A stretch of 64,000 nucleotides of DNA from NCBI GenBank assembly GCA_004561445.1, contig SFVX01000001.1, forward strand, positions 496,001 through 560,000. Reading direction: 5' to 3'. Each line of letters begins with the position of its first letter. The first letter of the stretch is position 1. Positions 48,939 through 59,011 of this stretch are shown here, piece by piece. This DNA comes from a bacterium. Its GTDB lineage: Bacteria; Patescibacteriota; Saccharimonadia; Saccharimonadales; Saccharimonadaceae. Under the pieces are notes generated by a model, which saw only the letters and a program-made list of their open reading frames with translations, had not been told where the DNA came from and ran no database searches. The position numbers were made by a program, and so were the translations under genes.

Positions 48939-50531
48939 TTAGATTTTGAGTTTTTCGCGGCGAAGGACGTAGTTGTGAATTGGTGCTGCGTCGACGGAAT
49001 CGATGCAGTTGGTGGCTTGATTGGTATCAACGTCGCCCTCGGTAATGGCGCTATCTCCGGCGCCGGTAGTGCAGTTGGTCGGCTCTGGGTGAACGATTTT
49101 GAGGTCGAAGAAGTAGAGCCAATCGTCGTTTTCGGTGAGAAGAACGCCAAATTGATTGTCGTTTTCGCTAATGAGCTCGCGGCGATTGTAACCGTCGAAA
49201 TCGCGAACAACTATTTTATTGTCGACGTATTGCCAAGTGAGATATTCGTCGAGCCAGTTGATGCTAGTGAGGTCGGCGTCGACTTCATAATTGAAGTGGT
49301 GAGTAGTTTCGATATCTAGAGCATAAACTTGCTTGCCACTTGCGAGAATGATAATGCTTTGATCTTCGTTGACTGAAATGAGATTAGGAATGAAGGCAAG
49401 TTCTTGTTTTTCGAGTTCGCGCATGGAGTTTTTGCTTGGCTTATCGTAGCTTGGATAGCTGCCAGAAAGCACGCGAAGTTCTTTGTCGACTGTGTAAGCA
49501 ATCCAGTTGTCGCTCCAGTAAGTACCAGTGGAGAGGGAAATCTTGGCGTCTTTTTGCTCATCCGCGAGCTCCTTGACGACTGAGGCGCCAGTTTCGCCAT
49601 CGACATAGATACGAATAGCGCGCTCGCCATTTTCGTCGGTGTTGACAAAGGCGACAACGTCTTTGTTATTGGTGAGGATTTCGACTTTTGAGGCAATGAG
49701 GCCGGAGATGGTGAGGTTGGATAGGTCGATACTGCGGAGATTACCAGACTCGAGTACCCAAAGTTTGCTGCCAGAATCGTTAGCAAAGAGTGCGCGGCTA
49801 AAGTGAAGGTTAAAATTTTTAGTCAAGTTGATAGTTTTGTCTGGCGATTTGAGGTCGACGAGATAGAGGTCGGTACTTGGTTCGCCGATGTTGCCTTCTT
49901 CATCTGGAAGAGCGCGCGTCCAGCTGAGTAAAATTTTGTTTGCTTCTTTGTTCCAAGAAGTGATTTTGAAAGTGCCTTCGGTGACAAACTCTGGTGCGAC
50001 ATTTAGAATGGTGGCAAGTTTGATTTTTTGGGTATCGAGTTTTTCGGTTTGAAGGTCGACATAGTAGGCGCTTAGAGAGCCTTTCTCGATGAGAAACATG
50101 CTCTTGCGATTGGTGGAAAAGTTGACGTAGCGGATATCTTCGTAAGTTTTTGCTTCGTATACTTCAGGATTGACTGGAAAGAGGCGAACCCAATCGATGC
50201 TAGTAAGGAGCCCTGGGTCGACATCGAGACTGCGTTGCCAAATATCGTAGCCGGATTTGGTGATTTTTAGCTCATGTTTGCCAGAAGTCAACATGGTGCT
50301 GATTTTAGTGCGCTCGAACTTAGTAGTGCCATCGATCTCAACCGTGGCGGCGCCTGGGCGTGAAACAATTTCGACGAGGCCGGATTGTTGAATACCAGTT
50401 TTAATGTTGAAAGAGTAGCCCATAGCGATAAGCATGAGAATGGCTACAAGAGCGAGCACGGAGAGTGCCATGAAAATATTCGTAAACATGACGCGAAGAT
50501 TGCGCATCTTCTTTCTTTTTTGCCTGTCCAT
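48939..50531 (-). CDS. PEGA-domain protein with propeller-like repeats
   Basis: 530 residues. A membrane segment (about 17-38), then a PEGA domain (about 50-115: VEIVSRPGAATVEIDGTTKF through SGYDIWQRSLDVD), then repeats of short beta strands (about 130-480) that read like a beta-propeller. The end is polar. The topology is N-terminal anchor with the rest outside the cell. Such PEGA-propeller proteins are common in CPR genomes and of unknown function; binding to wall or protein ligands is a guess. A -10 TATAAT lies 10 nt before the ATG. Confidence 0.8.
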   Translation of the reverse strand: MDRQKRKKMRNLRVMFTNIFMALSVLALVAILMLIAMGYSFNIKTGIQQSGLVEIVSRPGAATVEIDGTTKFERTKISTMLTSGKHELKITKSGYDIWQRSLDVDPGLLTSIDWVRLFPVNPEVYEAKTYEDIRYVNFSTNRKSMFLIEKGSLSAYYVDLQTEKLDTQKIKLATILNVAPEFVTEGTFKITSWNKEANKILLSWTRALPDEEGNIGEPSTDLYLVDLKSPDKTINLTKNFNLHFSRALFANDSGSKLWVLESGNLRSIDLSNLTISGLIASKVEILTNNKDVVAFVNTDENGERAIRIYVDGETGASVVKELADEQKDAKISLSTGTYWSDNWIAYTVDKELRVLSGSYPSYDKPSKNSMRELEKQELAFIPNLISVNEDQSIIILASGKQVYALDIETTHHFNYEVDADLTSINWLDEYLTWQYVDNKIVVRDFDGYNRRELISENDNQFGVLLTENDDWLYFFDLKIVHPEPTNCTTGAGDSAITEGDVDTNQATNCIDSVDAAPIHNYVLRREKLKI

Positions 50532-50620
50532 AGTTGTTTACATTATAACATTATTTGCACTAAAAGTGCTTATGCTTATAAATTTCGTGTTCATTAAGAA
50601 GCAAAAATTTTAAAACGCTA

Positions 50621-50649
50621 TTGATTTTGGGGCGCTTATGTTTTAAGAT
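50621..50649 (+). promoter_or_regulatory. Promoter of the basic one-TM protein gene
   Basis: TTGATT (50621-50626), a 17-bp spacer and TAAGAT (50644-50649). It lies divergent from the PEGA gene promoter. Confidence 0.55.
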
Positions 50650-50676
50650 AGCTTTAGCAGAATAAAGCGAGGTAAA

Positions 50677-51795
50677 ATGGACGGAATCAAAAAAACAAAC
50701 AGGGCGGGAATTGCAAAAAGTCATGCGAGTTCTACTGCTCATCAGCAGCGTGTCCAGAAATCCTCGACTCTTAATCGACGCTTTGTGAAGCGTCCGGTTG
50801 CGCAACCTCGTATCAATGCTTCAGCGGCAGCTGCGGCTAAAACTTTGCGTACAAATAATCAGACTAGAACTGTACTTACGAAAAAGAATAGTGTCCGCTT
50901 GCAGCCTTTGAATAAAACAAGTGCGCAAACTACAGTAAAGACGCAAACTGCGACAAAAGCTCAGGCAAGGACTCAAAATATTGCAAAGCAGACGGCAAAA
51001 CAGGTTGTCGCAAAAACTTCGGTCGCGCAACAGAAAAAAGTCGTTAAAACTCAGGTTCAAGCCGAGCGTCTTGCTGCGATTCGCAAAGAAGCGGCAGCGA
51101 GCTACGCGCAAATTCAAGCCAAACAACAGAAGAAGCAAGAAGCTGATAAATATGAGCGTCACGAGATGGTGAAGGTCGCAAGTGCACGCATGGCTGCACG
51201 TAAAGCCGAGCCAGTTCATATGACGGCGCAAGAGATGAAAGATCGCGCAATTCAACAAGCGCTACGCAAGATGAATGCAATGGATGCTGAGCGTGGTAAA
51301 GAAACTTTTGTCGAAGCAAAACGCAAGAAGTTCTGGCAAGGTCGTAAATTCGCAATTACGAGTGCCGTGGCGGTGCTTTCGATTGCAATTCTTGGTTATC
51401 TCGTATATTTAAACATGCCAAATATTTCGGTACGCGTAGCAGCAATGCAGAGTGGCATCGAAAAAGCATATCCAAGTTATATTCCAATGCATTATCGCCT
51501 TGACGGCCTCGTGAAAGAAGAAAACGGCCGCATTACGATGAACTTTAAGGGTGAAGAAGATAAGACCTTCAAGCTTACTGAGGAAAAAACTGCTTGGGAT
51601 TCAGCGGCGGTTTTGACGAATTATGTTAAGAAAAACTGGGGTGGTGAATATTCGATAGCAAAAGGTCAGGGACTTACAATTTATGTGTCTGGCTCGAATG
51701 CTGCCTGGGTGAATGGTGGCGTGCTATATATTATTGAAGATGCTACTGGTTCGCTAAGTTCTAGCGATTTGCATGATATCGCCGTAAGTCTATAA
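50677..51795 (+). CDS. Basic one-TM protein of unknown function
   Basis: 372 residues. The first 220 are strongly basic, rich in K, R, Q, A and T with no acidic balance until about 145 (TAKQVVAKTSVAQQKKVVKT), and could bind nucleic acid or the inner membrane surface. A membrane segment (about 227-246) is followed by a C-terminal extracellular domain (about 250-372: GIEKAYPSYIPMHYRLDGLV, then TIYVSGSNAAWVNGGVLYII) of a fold I do not recognise. GAGG precedes the ATG and its promoter is divergent from the PEGA gene. pgi follows 24 bp downstream. Confidence 0.7.
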   Translation: MDGIKKTNRAGIAKSHASSTAHQQRVQKSSTLNRRFVKRPVAQPRINASAAAAAKTLRTNNQTRTVLTKKNSVRLQPLNKTSAQTTVKTQTATKAQARTQNIAKQTAKQVVAKTSVAQQKKVVKTQVQAERLAAIRKEAAASYAQIQAKQQKKQEADKYERHEMVKVASARMAARKAEPVHMTAQEMKDRAIQQALRKMNAMDAERGKETFVEAKRKKFWQGRKFAITSAVAVLSIAILGYLVYLNMPNISVRVAAMQSGIEKAYPSYIPMHYRLDGLVKEENGRITMNFKGEEDKTFKLTEEKTAWDSAAVLTNYVKKNWGGEYSIAKGQGLTIYVSGSNAAWVNGGVLYIIEDATGSLSSSDLHDIAVSL

Positions 51796-51819
51796 TAGAC
51801 AGATAAACAAGGAGGTAAT

Positions 51820-53073
51820 ATGATCGAGTTTAAATGCGATCTAGGTCATTTAGTTGACGAAAATACTTTCAATCTTAAACTGGAGCAGGCCAGAAATGCT
51901 GTGACGCGTGCTCAGGAAGACGATTTTGGTGGCTGGGTAGACTTGCCAGTTAAATACGATAAGGAAGAGTTTGCGCGCATCGAAAAGGCAGCAGAGAAGA
52001 TAAATGGCGATTCGGATTATCTAGTCTGTATCGGTATTGGTGGTAGCTATTTGGGACATCGCGCCGTGATTGAGGCTTTGGGTGGCGAACGCAAGCGTAC
52101 GAAGATTATTTATGCTGGTAATTCTTTAAGTTCATTGCAGCTAAATTGTGCTTTGAGAGAACTCGGTGATGCAGATTTTTCGATTAATGTAATTTCGAAA
52201 TCTGGTACAACGACCGAGCCGGCGGTGGCTTTTCGTGTTTTTAAAGAAAAGTTAATTGCAAAATATGGTGAAGAAGAAGCTGCGAAGCGCATCTACGCCA
52301 CGACAGATGCAAATAAAGGCGCACTGCATGACGAGGCGGTAGCAAAAGGCTACGAGATGTTTGTGGTGCCTGATAATATTGGTGGTCGCTACTCGGTTTT
52401 GACGGCGGTGGGGCTATTGGCAATTGCGACGGCAGGAATTAACATCCGTTTACTGATGGATGGCGCAGAAGAGGAACGCTTTGCTCTAATTTCGAATGGT
52501 GGCTTGGCGGCAGAATATGCTGCGGTGCGCAATTGCTTGCTTGATAGACACTACGATATAGAGATTTTGGCGAATTTTGAACCGCAATTTGCATCATTTA
52601 ACGAGTGGTGGAAGCAGTTGTTTGGCGAGAGTGAGGGTAAAGATGGCCTTGGTATTTTCCCGGCTTCGGTTGTTGATTCGACCGATCTTCACTCGATGGG
52701 ACAGTATATTCAGGAAGGGCGTCGCAATTTGTTTGAAACTTTTGTGCAGATTGATAGCGATTTAAGTCATGCGGCGGTGCCGGCTATGAACGATAACTTG
52801 GATGGCCTGGCATATCTAGAAGGTAAAGAGTTGGATTATATCAATAAGAAAGCTTGCGAAGCGACGAAAGCTGCACATAAAGATGGTGGCGTGCCAGTAC
52901 TCGAAATCAAGATGCCAAGTCTCGACGAACGATCTTTGGGTGGACTGATTTACTTCTTTGAGATGAGCTGTGCGCTGAGTGGCTTTGTGCTAGGCGTAAA
53001 TCCATTCAATCAACCGGGCGTCGAAGCTTACAAGAATAATATGTTTAAACTACTCGAAAAACCTGGGTATTAG
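51820..53073 (+). CDS. pgi: Glucose-6-phosphate isomerase
   Basis: 417 residues, shorter than the 549 of E. coli Pgi and close to the Gram-positive-type enzyme. Signatures: GIGGSYLGHRAV, VISKSGTTTEPA, DNIGGRYSVLTAVGLL and the C-terminal NPFNQPGVEAYKNNMF, which holds the catalytic Lys. It interconverts glucose-6- and fructose-6-phosphate. AAGGAGG lies before the ATG. With eno downstream (on the other strand), two glycolytic genes sit together. Confidence 0.94.
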   Translation: MIEFKCDLGHLVDENTFNLKLEQARNAVTRAQEDDFGGWVDLPVKYDKEEFARIEKAAEKINGDSDYLVCIGIGGSYLGHRAVIEALGGERKRTKIIYAGNSLSSLQLNCALRELGDADFSINVISKSGTTTEPAVAFRVFKEKLIAKYGEEEAAKRIYATTDANKGALHDEAVAKGYEMFVVPDNIGGRYSVLTAVGLLAIATAGINIRLLMDGAEEERFALISNGGLAAEYAAVRNCLLDRHYDIEILANFEPQFASFNEWWKQLFGESEGKDGLGIFPASVVDSTDLHSMGQYIQEGRRNLFETFVQIDSDLSHAAVPAMNDNLDGLAYLEGKELDYINKKACEATKAAHKDGGVPVLEIKMPSLDERSLGGLIYFFEMSCALSGFVLGVNPFNQPGVEAYKNNMFKLLEKPGY

Positions 53074-53080
53074 AGTTTAG

Positions 53081-53109
53081 AAAAATCTCCTCAAATGAGG
53101 AGATTTTTT
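53081..53109 (+). terminator. Terminator after pgi
   Basis: AAAAATCTCCTC and GAGGAGATTTTT around a four-base loop. Confidence 0.85.
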
Positions 53110-53134
53110 GTTAGGCGGATTTTATAGGAATTAT

Positions 53135-53168
53135 AAAAAGAGCCAACTTTTTAGAGTTGGCTCTTTTT
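53135..53168. terminator. Terminator after eno
   Basis: AAAAAGAGCCAAC and GTTGGCTCTTTTT. The pgi terminator is 26 bp away, so each convergent gene has its own. Confidence 0.85.
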
Positions 53169-53171
53169 GAT

Positions 53172-54467
<1,296 letters not shown>

Positions 54468-54540
54468 AAATTGATGCCTTTCCTTTACTCCCTTAGTTTT
54501 TTTACGCAATTTTTCTGGGTCTATTTTATCATGCTTATGT

Positions 54541-54546
54541 TAAAAT
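54541..54546 (+). promoter_or_regulatory. -10 box of the Lys/Ala-rich protein gene
   Basis: GCTTATGTTAAAAT, with TAAAAT at 54541-54546. A second candidate TATGTTATATTT lies 20 bp downstream. Confidence 0.45.
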
Positions 54547-54613
54547 TTCATTATTCTAAATTTTTATGTTATATTTAAACTAAAGCATTTTTATAAGGAG
54601 GGCAATTACTGCT

Positions 54614-54970
54614 ATGGCAACAAAAAGTGCCGCAAAAAAGCCTGCTGCAAAGAAGACTACAGCAGCAAAAACAACCAAAAAAACTACTGTAAAAGCAACT
54701 AGGGTTCCAGCTGGTATCGTTACTGAGCGCCGCCCAGAAGAGCACGTAGCGACCGGTAAATACAAATTCTTCTTCGCATTCTTTGCGTTGACGACTTTGA
54801 TGTTTGCTGCGATCTCCGTACAACTATTTGTATTCTCTTCGCAGGTTCTCGACAACTGGGAGCACCTCAGGAAATGTGTCGATAATGGCACTTGTATTAT
54901 TGAATCTGCCGATGGCGAAGGCGACGTCTTTGAGGGCGAAACTGCTACCGACGGCACCGTAGAAGAGTAA
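54614..54970 (+). CDS. One-TM protein with histone-like Lys/Ala N-terminus
   Basis: 118 residues. Residues 1-31 are a Lys/Ala/Thr-rich tail (KSAAKKPAAKKTTAAKTTKK) like histone H1 or HU-type tails, then a membrane segment (about 52-74) and an acidic extracellular end with two cysteines. The tail would be inside the cell, next to DNA or the membrane surface. GGAGGG precedes the ATG by about 10 bases. It is followed after 7 bp by the next gene. The function is unknown. Confidence 0.7.
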   Translation: MATKSAAKKPAAKKTTAAKTTKKTTVKATRVPAGIVTERRPEEHVATGKYKFFFAFFALTTLMFAAISVQLFVFSSQVLDNWEHLRKCVDNGTCIIESADGEGDVFEGETATDGTVEE

Positions 54971-54977
54971 TTTAGCT

Positions 54978-56972
54978 ATGAATGAGGGCGAGCAGGAAGA
55001 CACGACCAAGGTGAAGCTCGGCGTAGAAAACGCTGAGCACCCTGAGACGCCTTCGGGCTCGCCTGATTTGACCTTGGAAGAACTTGAAGCCGAGGCAATG
55101 GCCGAGGAAGAGTTCATCTCCGACAAAGAAGATGAGATTGAGAATCCATTGGTTTATGGAGATGACAAAAAGCTTCATCTCGAGTCACAATTACATGAGT
55201 CAGAAGTCGACGAGAAAAAAGATATTTTACCTGGTGCAATTGGGACTGGGGATCTTGAGGCCGAAGGCTTACCTTTTAACAACGAACAAGCTTTAAGAGA
55301 AGAAAAAATGAACGAGAATAACGATCCGCTAAAAAATGATAGCGTAGAAAATCCAGAGCAAACTACTCCGGACATGGATTTTGGCGCAAATGCAACTGAC
55401 ATGCAAATGAACGCTGAAGCTTCTAAAGGCGAAGATGCGCCAAAGGAAGCAGCTCCAATTAATGAAGCTTTGTCTGCCGAGATGGACGCAATGCTAAATG
55501 TGGCCGGCAATGATCCAGTCATGAATATGGGCGCCGAGGTGACTGATGCGCCGGTACAGCCAGTTGAGAACGAGACGATCGCTCCGGCTGCCGAGCAAAG
55601 CGCCAATGCTGGGGCGCCAGCCGTAGATACATCTGCTGAAAACGCTACTGCAGAAAGTACTCCAGCCGCCGGAGTGGCGCCTACGATTGCAGATTTGGCC
55701 ACAAATTCAAGCGCAAATACTGCCAGTACTGACGCTGCTGTCAAAACTAAGGGCAAGAAGAAGACTGGTTTGATTATTGGTCTAGCCATAGCTGCTGTAG
55801 CAGTGATTGGTGGTGGTGTTGGTGCGATTGCTTATCTGAATTGGCACGAATCACCAGAGCAGACTTTGGCTGATGCAATCTCCAATGTCTGGAATGCAAA
55901 GAATATTCAAGCCGAAGCAACGATTACGGGCGAAGCAAAAGATAAAGACTCAGACTTTAGCAAAATTGAGCTAAAGATGAACATGATTGCTACGCAAAAT
56001 GCAGCATCGATGAGTATTAATAACCTTAGTATCGATACTAAGGAAAATGGCAGTTATAGCTTGAGCGTCGAGTCGGCTTATAGCCTCGATGATGACATTT
56101 ACTTTAAGATTGGTGGTATCAAAGAAGCATTTGATGGCGCTATGAAGAATGTCGACAAGGATGAAGCTGAAGAGCTTGAGGCGATTTCTGGTATGGTTGG
56201 TGGCGTAATTGAGGTGCTTGACAACCAGTGGATCAAGATTGGCTCTGATCTTTTGAAGGAAATGGGCGTCAAGGACCAATATGATTGCTATAAAGAAAAA
56301 GCTAAGGCGCTAAGTTCGGAAGACTTTAAGAAAAAAGTTGCAGAAATTTACGAAAATCACGGGTTTATTGCACTAAAAGACGATAAAGTCGTAAAGACTG
56401 AAGATGGTCTTAGCTATTACAGCATCAAGATTGACAATAAAGAATCTGAAGCATTTGGCGAAGAAGTTGAAAAACTTGACGAAGTTAAAGCTTTGACTTC
56501 CTGCTTTGATAGCAAGCTCGATACTGATGACGACAAAGACGACGAGCGGGATGATGATCTTGACCTCGAATTTAATGATGACATCAAGAAGGAAGATGAG
56601 CAGAGAGATTACGATTTGCTCGTTGGTATCTCTGGTTGGAATCATACTTTGAAGGCCGTTGAAGCAAAATCTTCGGACGATGATGCAGATATGAGCATCA
56701 AGCTAAATCTTAGCTATGACGAAAAGGCCGTCGAGCTACCTGGTGACGCTAAGAACGCAAAAGACTTGGTTGAAGAACTCAAAAAAGCAATTCAAAGCTC
56801 CGCATTAGACCTTGTGAAGCAACAAGTAACTGCTCAATGTGGTCTAATGTACGATAGCGAGAAAGAAATTACTGATTGCGTCGAAACCGTGATGGAAGAA
56901 AACGCAGAAGAAATTGAAGAAGAACTTGGCGGATTAGATCTTGTCGATATGTTCGATGCCATTGACCTCTAA
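54978..56972 (+). CDS. Large acidic one-TM protein of unknown function
   Basis: 664 residues. An acidic, Glu/Ala-rich region (1-257) ends in KTKGKKK, followed by one membrane segment (about 262-288) and an extracellular domain (about 295-664) rich in Asp/Lys with sparse cysteines. Its segment SPEQTLADAISNVWNAKNIQAEATI resembles the start of lipoprotein-like scaffolds (DUF4352/LppX-like), only weakly. It has no signal peptide. The upstream gene ends 7 bp before; a terminator follows. No family is assigned. Confidence 0.7.
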   Translation: MNEGEQEDTTKVKLGVENAEHPETPSGSPDLTLEELEAEAMAEEEFISDKEDEIENPLVYGDDKKLHLESQLHESEVDEKKDILPGAIGTGDLEAEGLPFNNEQALREEKMNENNDPLKNDSVENPEQTTPDMDFGANATDMQMNAEASKGEDAPKEAAPINEALSAEMDAMLNVAGNDPVMNMGAEVTDAPVQPVENETIAPAAEQSANAGAPAVDTSAENATAESTPAAGVAPTIADLATNSSANTASTDAAVKTKGKKKTGLIIGLAIAAVAVIGGGVGAIAYLNWHESPEQTLADAISNVWNAKNIQAEATITGEAKDKDSDFSKIELKMNMIATQNAASMSINNLSIDTKENGSYSLSVESAYSLDDDIYFKIGGIKEAFDGAMKNVDKDEAEELEAISGMVGGVIEVLDNQWIKIGSDLLKEMGVKDQYDCYKEKAKALSSEDFKKKVAEIYENHGFIALKDDKVVKTEDGLSYYSIKIDNKESEAFGEEVEKLDEVKALTSCFDSKLDTDDDKDDERDDDLDLEFNDDIKKEDEQRDYDLLVGISGWNHTLKAVEAKSSDDDADMSIKLNLSYDEKAVELPGDAKNAKDLVEELKKAIQSSALDLVKQQVTAQCGLMYDSEKEITDCVETVMEENAEEIEEELGGLDLVDMFDAIDL

Positions 56973-56982
56973 AAAAGTCTAA

Positions 56983-57011
56983 AAAAATCCCCCTAAGCTA
57001 GGGGGATTTTT
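56983..57011 (+). terminator. Terminator before uvrC
   Basis: AAAAATCCCCCTA and TAGGGGGATTTTT around a three-base loop. Confidence 0.85.
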
Positions 57012-57021
57012 GTGGCTAGAG

Positions 57022-57027
57022 TATAAT
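57022..57027 (+). promoter_or_regulatory. -10 box of uvrC, leaderless type
   Basis: TATAAT ending 6 nt before the uvrC ATG at 57034, and directly after the previous terminator. Confidence 0.65.
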
Positions 57028-57033
57028 ATACTT

Positions 57034-58314
57034 ATGGAATTATCGCCCAAACTAAAAGCGAGACTAAAAGAACTGCCGAAGGAACCGGGAGTTTATTTTC
57101 ATAAGAATCGCGATGGTGAGGTAATTTATGTGGGTAAAGCGGCGATTTTGCGCAACCGTGTACGACAATATTTTCAGTCGCCAGAACGCAAGGATCCAAA
57201 GACGCGTGCGCTAGTTGCGGAAATTGATTATACAGATTGGATTGTTGTTGATACGGAGATGGATGCGCTATTTCTCGAGAGTGAGATGATTAAGCGTTAT
57301 ATGCCGAAGTGGAATATTTTGCTGCGCGACGATAAGACGGTAAGCTATGTGCGCATTGATATGAAATCTGAGGTACCATATGTAAGTATGACACGCAACC
57401 CTGACGATGATGGCGCAACTTATTTAGGTCCATATTATGGCAAAACGCCGATTTTGCGTTCGCTTCGGATCTTGCGTAAGATTTTTCCGTATTACGACAA
57501 GCCATATACGGGTAAGAAAACTTTAAATACAGATCTTGGCCTGACGCCGGGAATTGAAGTGGGAAAGTGCACGCCGGCTGACTATAAGCGTAATTTGCGA
57601 CAGTTGATTAGTTATTTGAAGGGTAATCGCAAAGCGTTAATAAAAGATCTCGAGAAGAAGATGTATGCGGCGGCCGATGCGGGCGAGTATGAGAAAGCGG
57701 CGGAGTATCGTAATCAGTATTTTGGCTTGAAGGGCATTGGTACGAAAATTGTGTTTTCGGATAAGGAATTTTTAGATATTTCAAACGATAGAGCGCTGGA
57801 AGATTTGCAAGACCTTTTGGAGTTGAAAAAGCCACCAGTACGAATTGAAGGTTATGATATTAGTCATCAGTCGGGTACGAATGTGGTGGGCTCGATGGTG
57901 TGCTTTATTAATGGTACGGCGGATCGTACGAGATATAGGCGCTTTAAATTGCGTCGCCAGCAAAATAATGATCCGGCGAGCATGAGAGAAGTAATAACGC
58001 GCCGGCTTAAGCATTTGAATGATTGGGGGAAGCCGGATCTAATCGTGCTGGATGGCTCGGTGGGGCAACTTGATGCGGTGCGAGATGTGATTGCCGAGGC
58101 GGGGATTCCGGTAATAGGTCGCGATAAAAGTGGCGACCATAGTCGCAATGCGCGCGTGCGCTTGGTAATCCCGGAAAACACTGAGGATTATCGCATGGTA
58201 GAATTGGCGTCGGATAGTCATATTGCAAAACTAATTGCGCGAATTGATGAAGAGTCGCACCGTTTTGCGATTCAATATCATGTTTTACTAAAACGTAAAA
58301 ATTCACTAAAATAA
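57034..58314 (+). CDS. uvrC: UvrC excinuclease subunit, C-terminally shortened
   Basis: 426 residues; about 600 are usual. The GIY-YIG nuclease (EPGVYFHKNRDGEVIYVGKA) is followed by the UVR motif (KKMYAAADAGEYEKAAEYR) and the RNase H-like domain (EGYDISHQSGTNVVGSMV and LIVLDGSVGQL; candidate H in SHRFAIQ). The C-terminal (HhH)2 DNA-binding region is absent. The two incision sites appear intact. The ATG at 57034 is where homology begins and lies 6 nt after the -10 box; an upstream TTG frame has no support. Confidence 0.9.
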   Translation: MELSPKLKARLKELPKEPGVYFHKNRDGEVIYVGKAAILRNRVRQYFQSPERKDPKTRALVAEIDYTDWIVVDTEMDALFLESEMIKRYMPKWNILLRDDKTVSYVRIDMKSEVPYVSMTRNPDDDGATYLGPYYGKTPILRSLRILRKIFPYYDKPYTGKKTLNTDLGLTPGIEVGKCTPADYKRNLRQLISYLKGNRKALIKDLEKKMYAAADAGEYEKAAEYRNQYFGLKGIGTKIVFSDKEFLDISNDRALEDLQDLLELKKPPVRIEGYDISHQSGTNVVGSMVCFINGTADRTRYRRFKLRRQQNNDPASMREVITRRLKHLNDWGKPDLIVLDGSVGQLDAVRDVIAEAGIPVIGRDKSGDHSRNARVRLVIPENTEDYRMVELASDSHIAKLIARIDEESHRFAIQYHVLLKRKNSLK

Positions 58315-58322
58315 TAGTGGAT

Positions 58323-58772
58323 ATGATTAAAAAACAAATTTTGACATTTTTGCTACGCTGGATGATATCGTGTTTGGCAATGTATGCGTGTATTAATATT
58401 TTTTGTACGATAGACGCCGAAGTTGATGGGTTCACGAGTGGTGTAACCTTTTATCTGACGGCGGGATTGGTACTAGCGACAGTAAATACAGTAGTAAAAC
58501 CACTGGCGACAATATTTTCGTTGCCGTTTATGCTGATGACGCTGGGATTATTTACAATCATTATCAACGTAGCGATGTTGGGATTAACGATTTTGATTTT
58601 ACCAGACGTGAGGATTAGCTTTTGGGGAGCCGTGGGCGGAAGTTTGCTGATTGCGGTGATAAACTATCTCGTGAGCGTGATTGGTATTGATAAAGTGCCA
58701 GAAAAAGTGGTCGAGAAAACGAAGAAGGGCGGCGTTCAGAGTGACGCTACTTGCAAGAATAAAGAGAAGTAG
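58323..58772 (+). CDS. Phage holin 4_2-like membrane protein
   Basis: 149 residues with four hydrophobic segments. LVLATVNTVVKPLATIFSLP and LMTLGLFTIIINVAMLGL match the PF04020-type family, widespread in cellular genomes and usually unrelated to phage. The role is unknown. The ATG at 58323 follows the uvrC stop by 8 bp; a GTG six bases upstream is an alternative start. secG follows 14 bp downstream with its own -10. Confidence 0.75.
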   Translation: MIKKQILTFLLRWMISCLAMYACINIFCTIDAEVDGFTSGVTFYLTAGLVLATVNTVVKPLATIFSLPFMLMTLGLFTIIINVAMLGLTILILPDVRISFWGAVGGSLLIAVINYLVSVIGIDKVPEKVVEKTKKGGVQSDATCKNKEK

Positions 58773-58774
58773 CG

Positions 58775-58780
58775 TATAAT
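58775..58780 (+). promoter_or_regulatory. -10 box of secG, leaderless type
   Basis: TATAAT ending 6 nt before the secG ATG at 58787. Confidence 0.65.
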
Positions 58781-58786
58781 AGAGCT

Positions 58787-59008
58787 ATGAATATAGGTGC
58801 GTTTTTAGATTTTGTAGTCTTTGCTTCGGCAATTTTGTTGATTTTGTTAATTCTCTTACAGCAACGCGGTGCATCGCTCGGTGCTGGGCTTAGCGGTTCT
58901 GGTGAGCTTAATACGGAACGTCGTGGCCTCGAGCGTTCGATGTATAACGTAACGATTGTGATTGCAGTTATCTTCGTAATCTCGATTCTAGCAATTCTAA
59001 TTATTTAG
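58787..59008 (+). CDS. secG: Preprotein translocase subunit SecG
   Basis: 73 residues. Two membrane helices around the conserved cytoplasmic loop LLQQRGASLGAGLSGSGE, as in SecG, which assists the SecYE channel. It carries the secreted and membrane proteins found throughout this window. The next gene starts 3 bp after its stop, so both may share a transcript. Confidence 0.9.
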   Translation: MNIGAFLDFVVFASAILLILLILLQQRGASLGAGLSGSGELNTERRGLERSMYNVTIVIAVIFVISILAILII

Positions 59009-59011
59009 TGA

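Noticed and set aside
55175..55789. 204-residue Ala/Ser-rich frame on the minus strand
   Set aside because: It is the complement of the acidic low-complexity part of the gene at 54978-56972; the biased composition keeps it open.
58323..58772. Prophage lysis gene (holin)
   Set aside because: No other phage genes are nearby, and this family is common as an ordinary cellular membrane protein.
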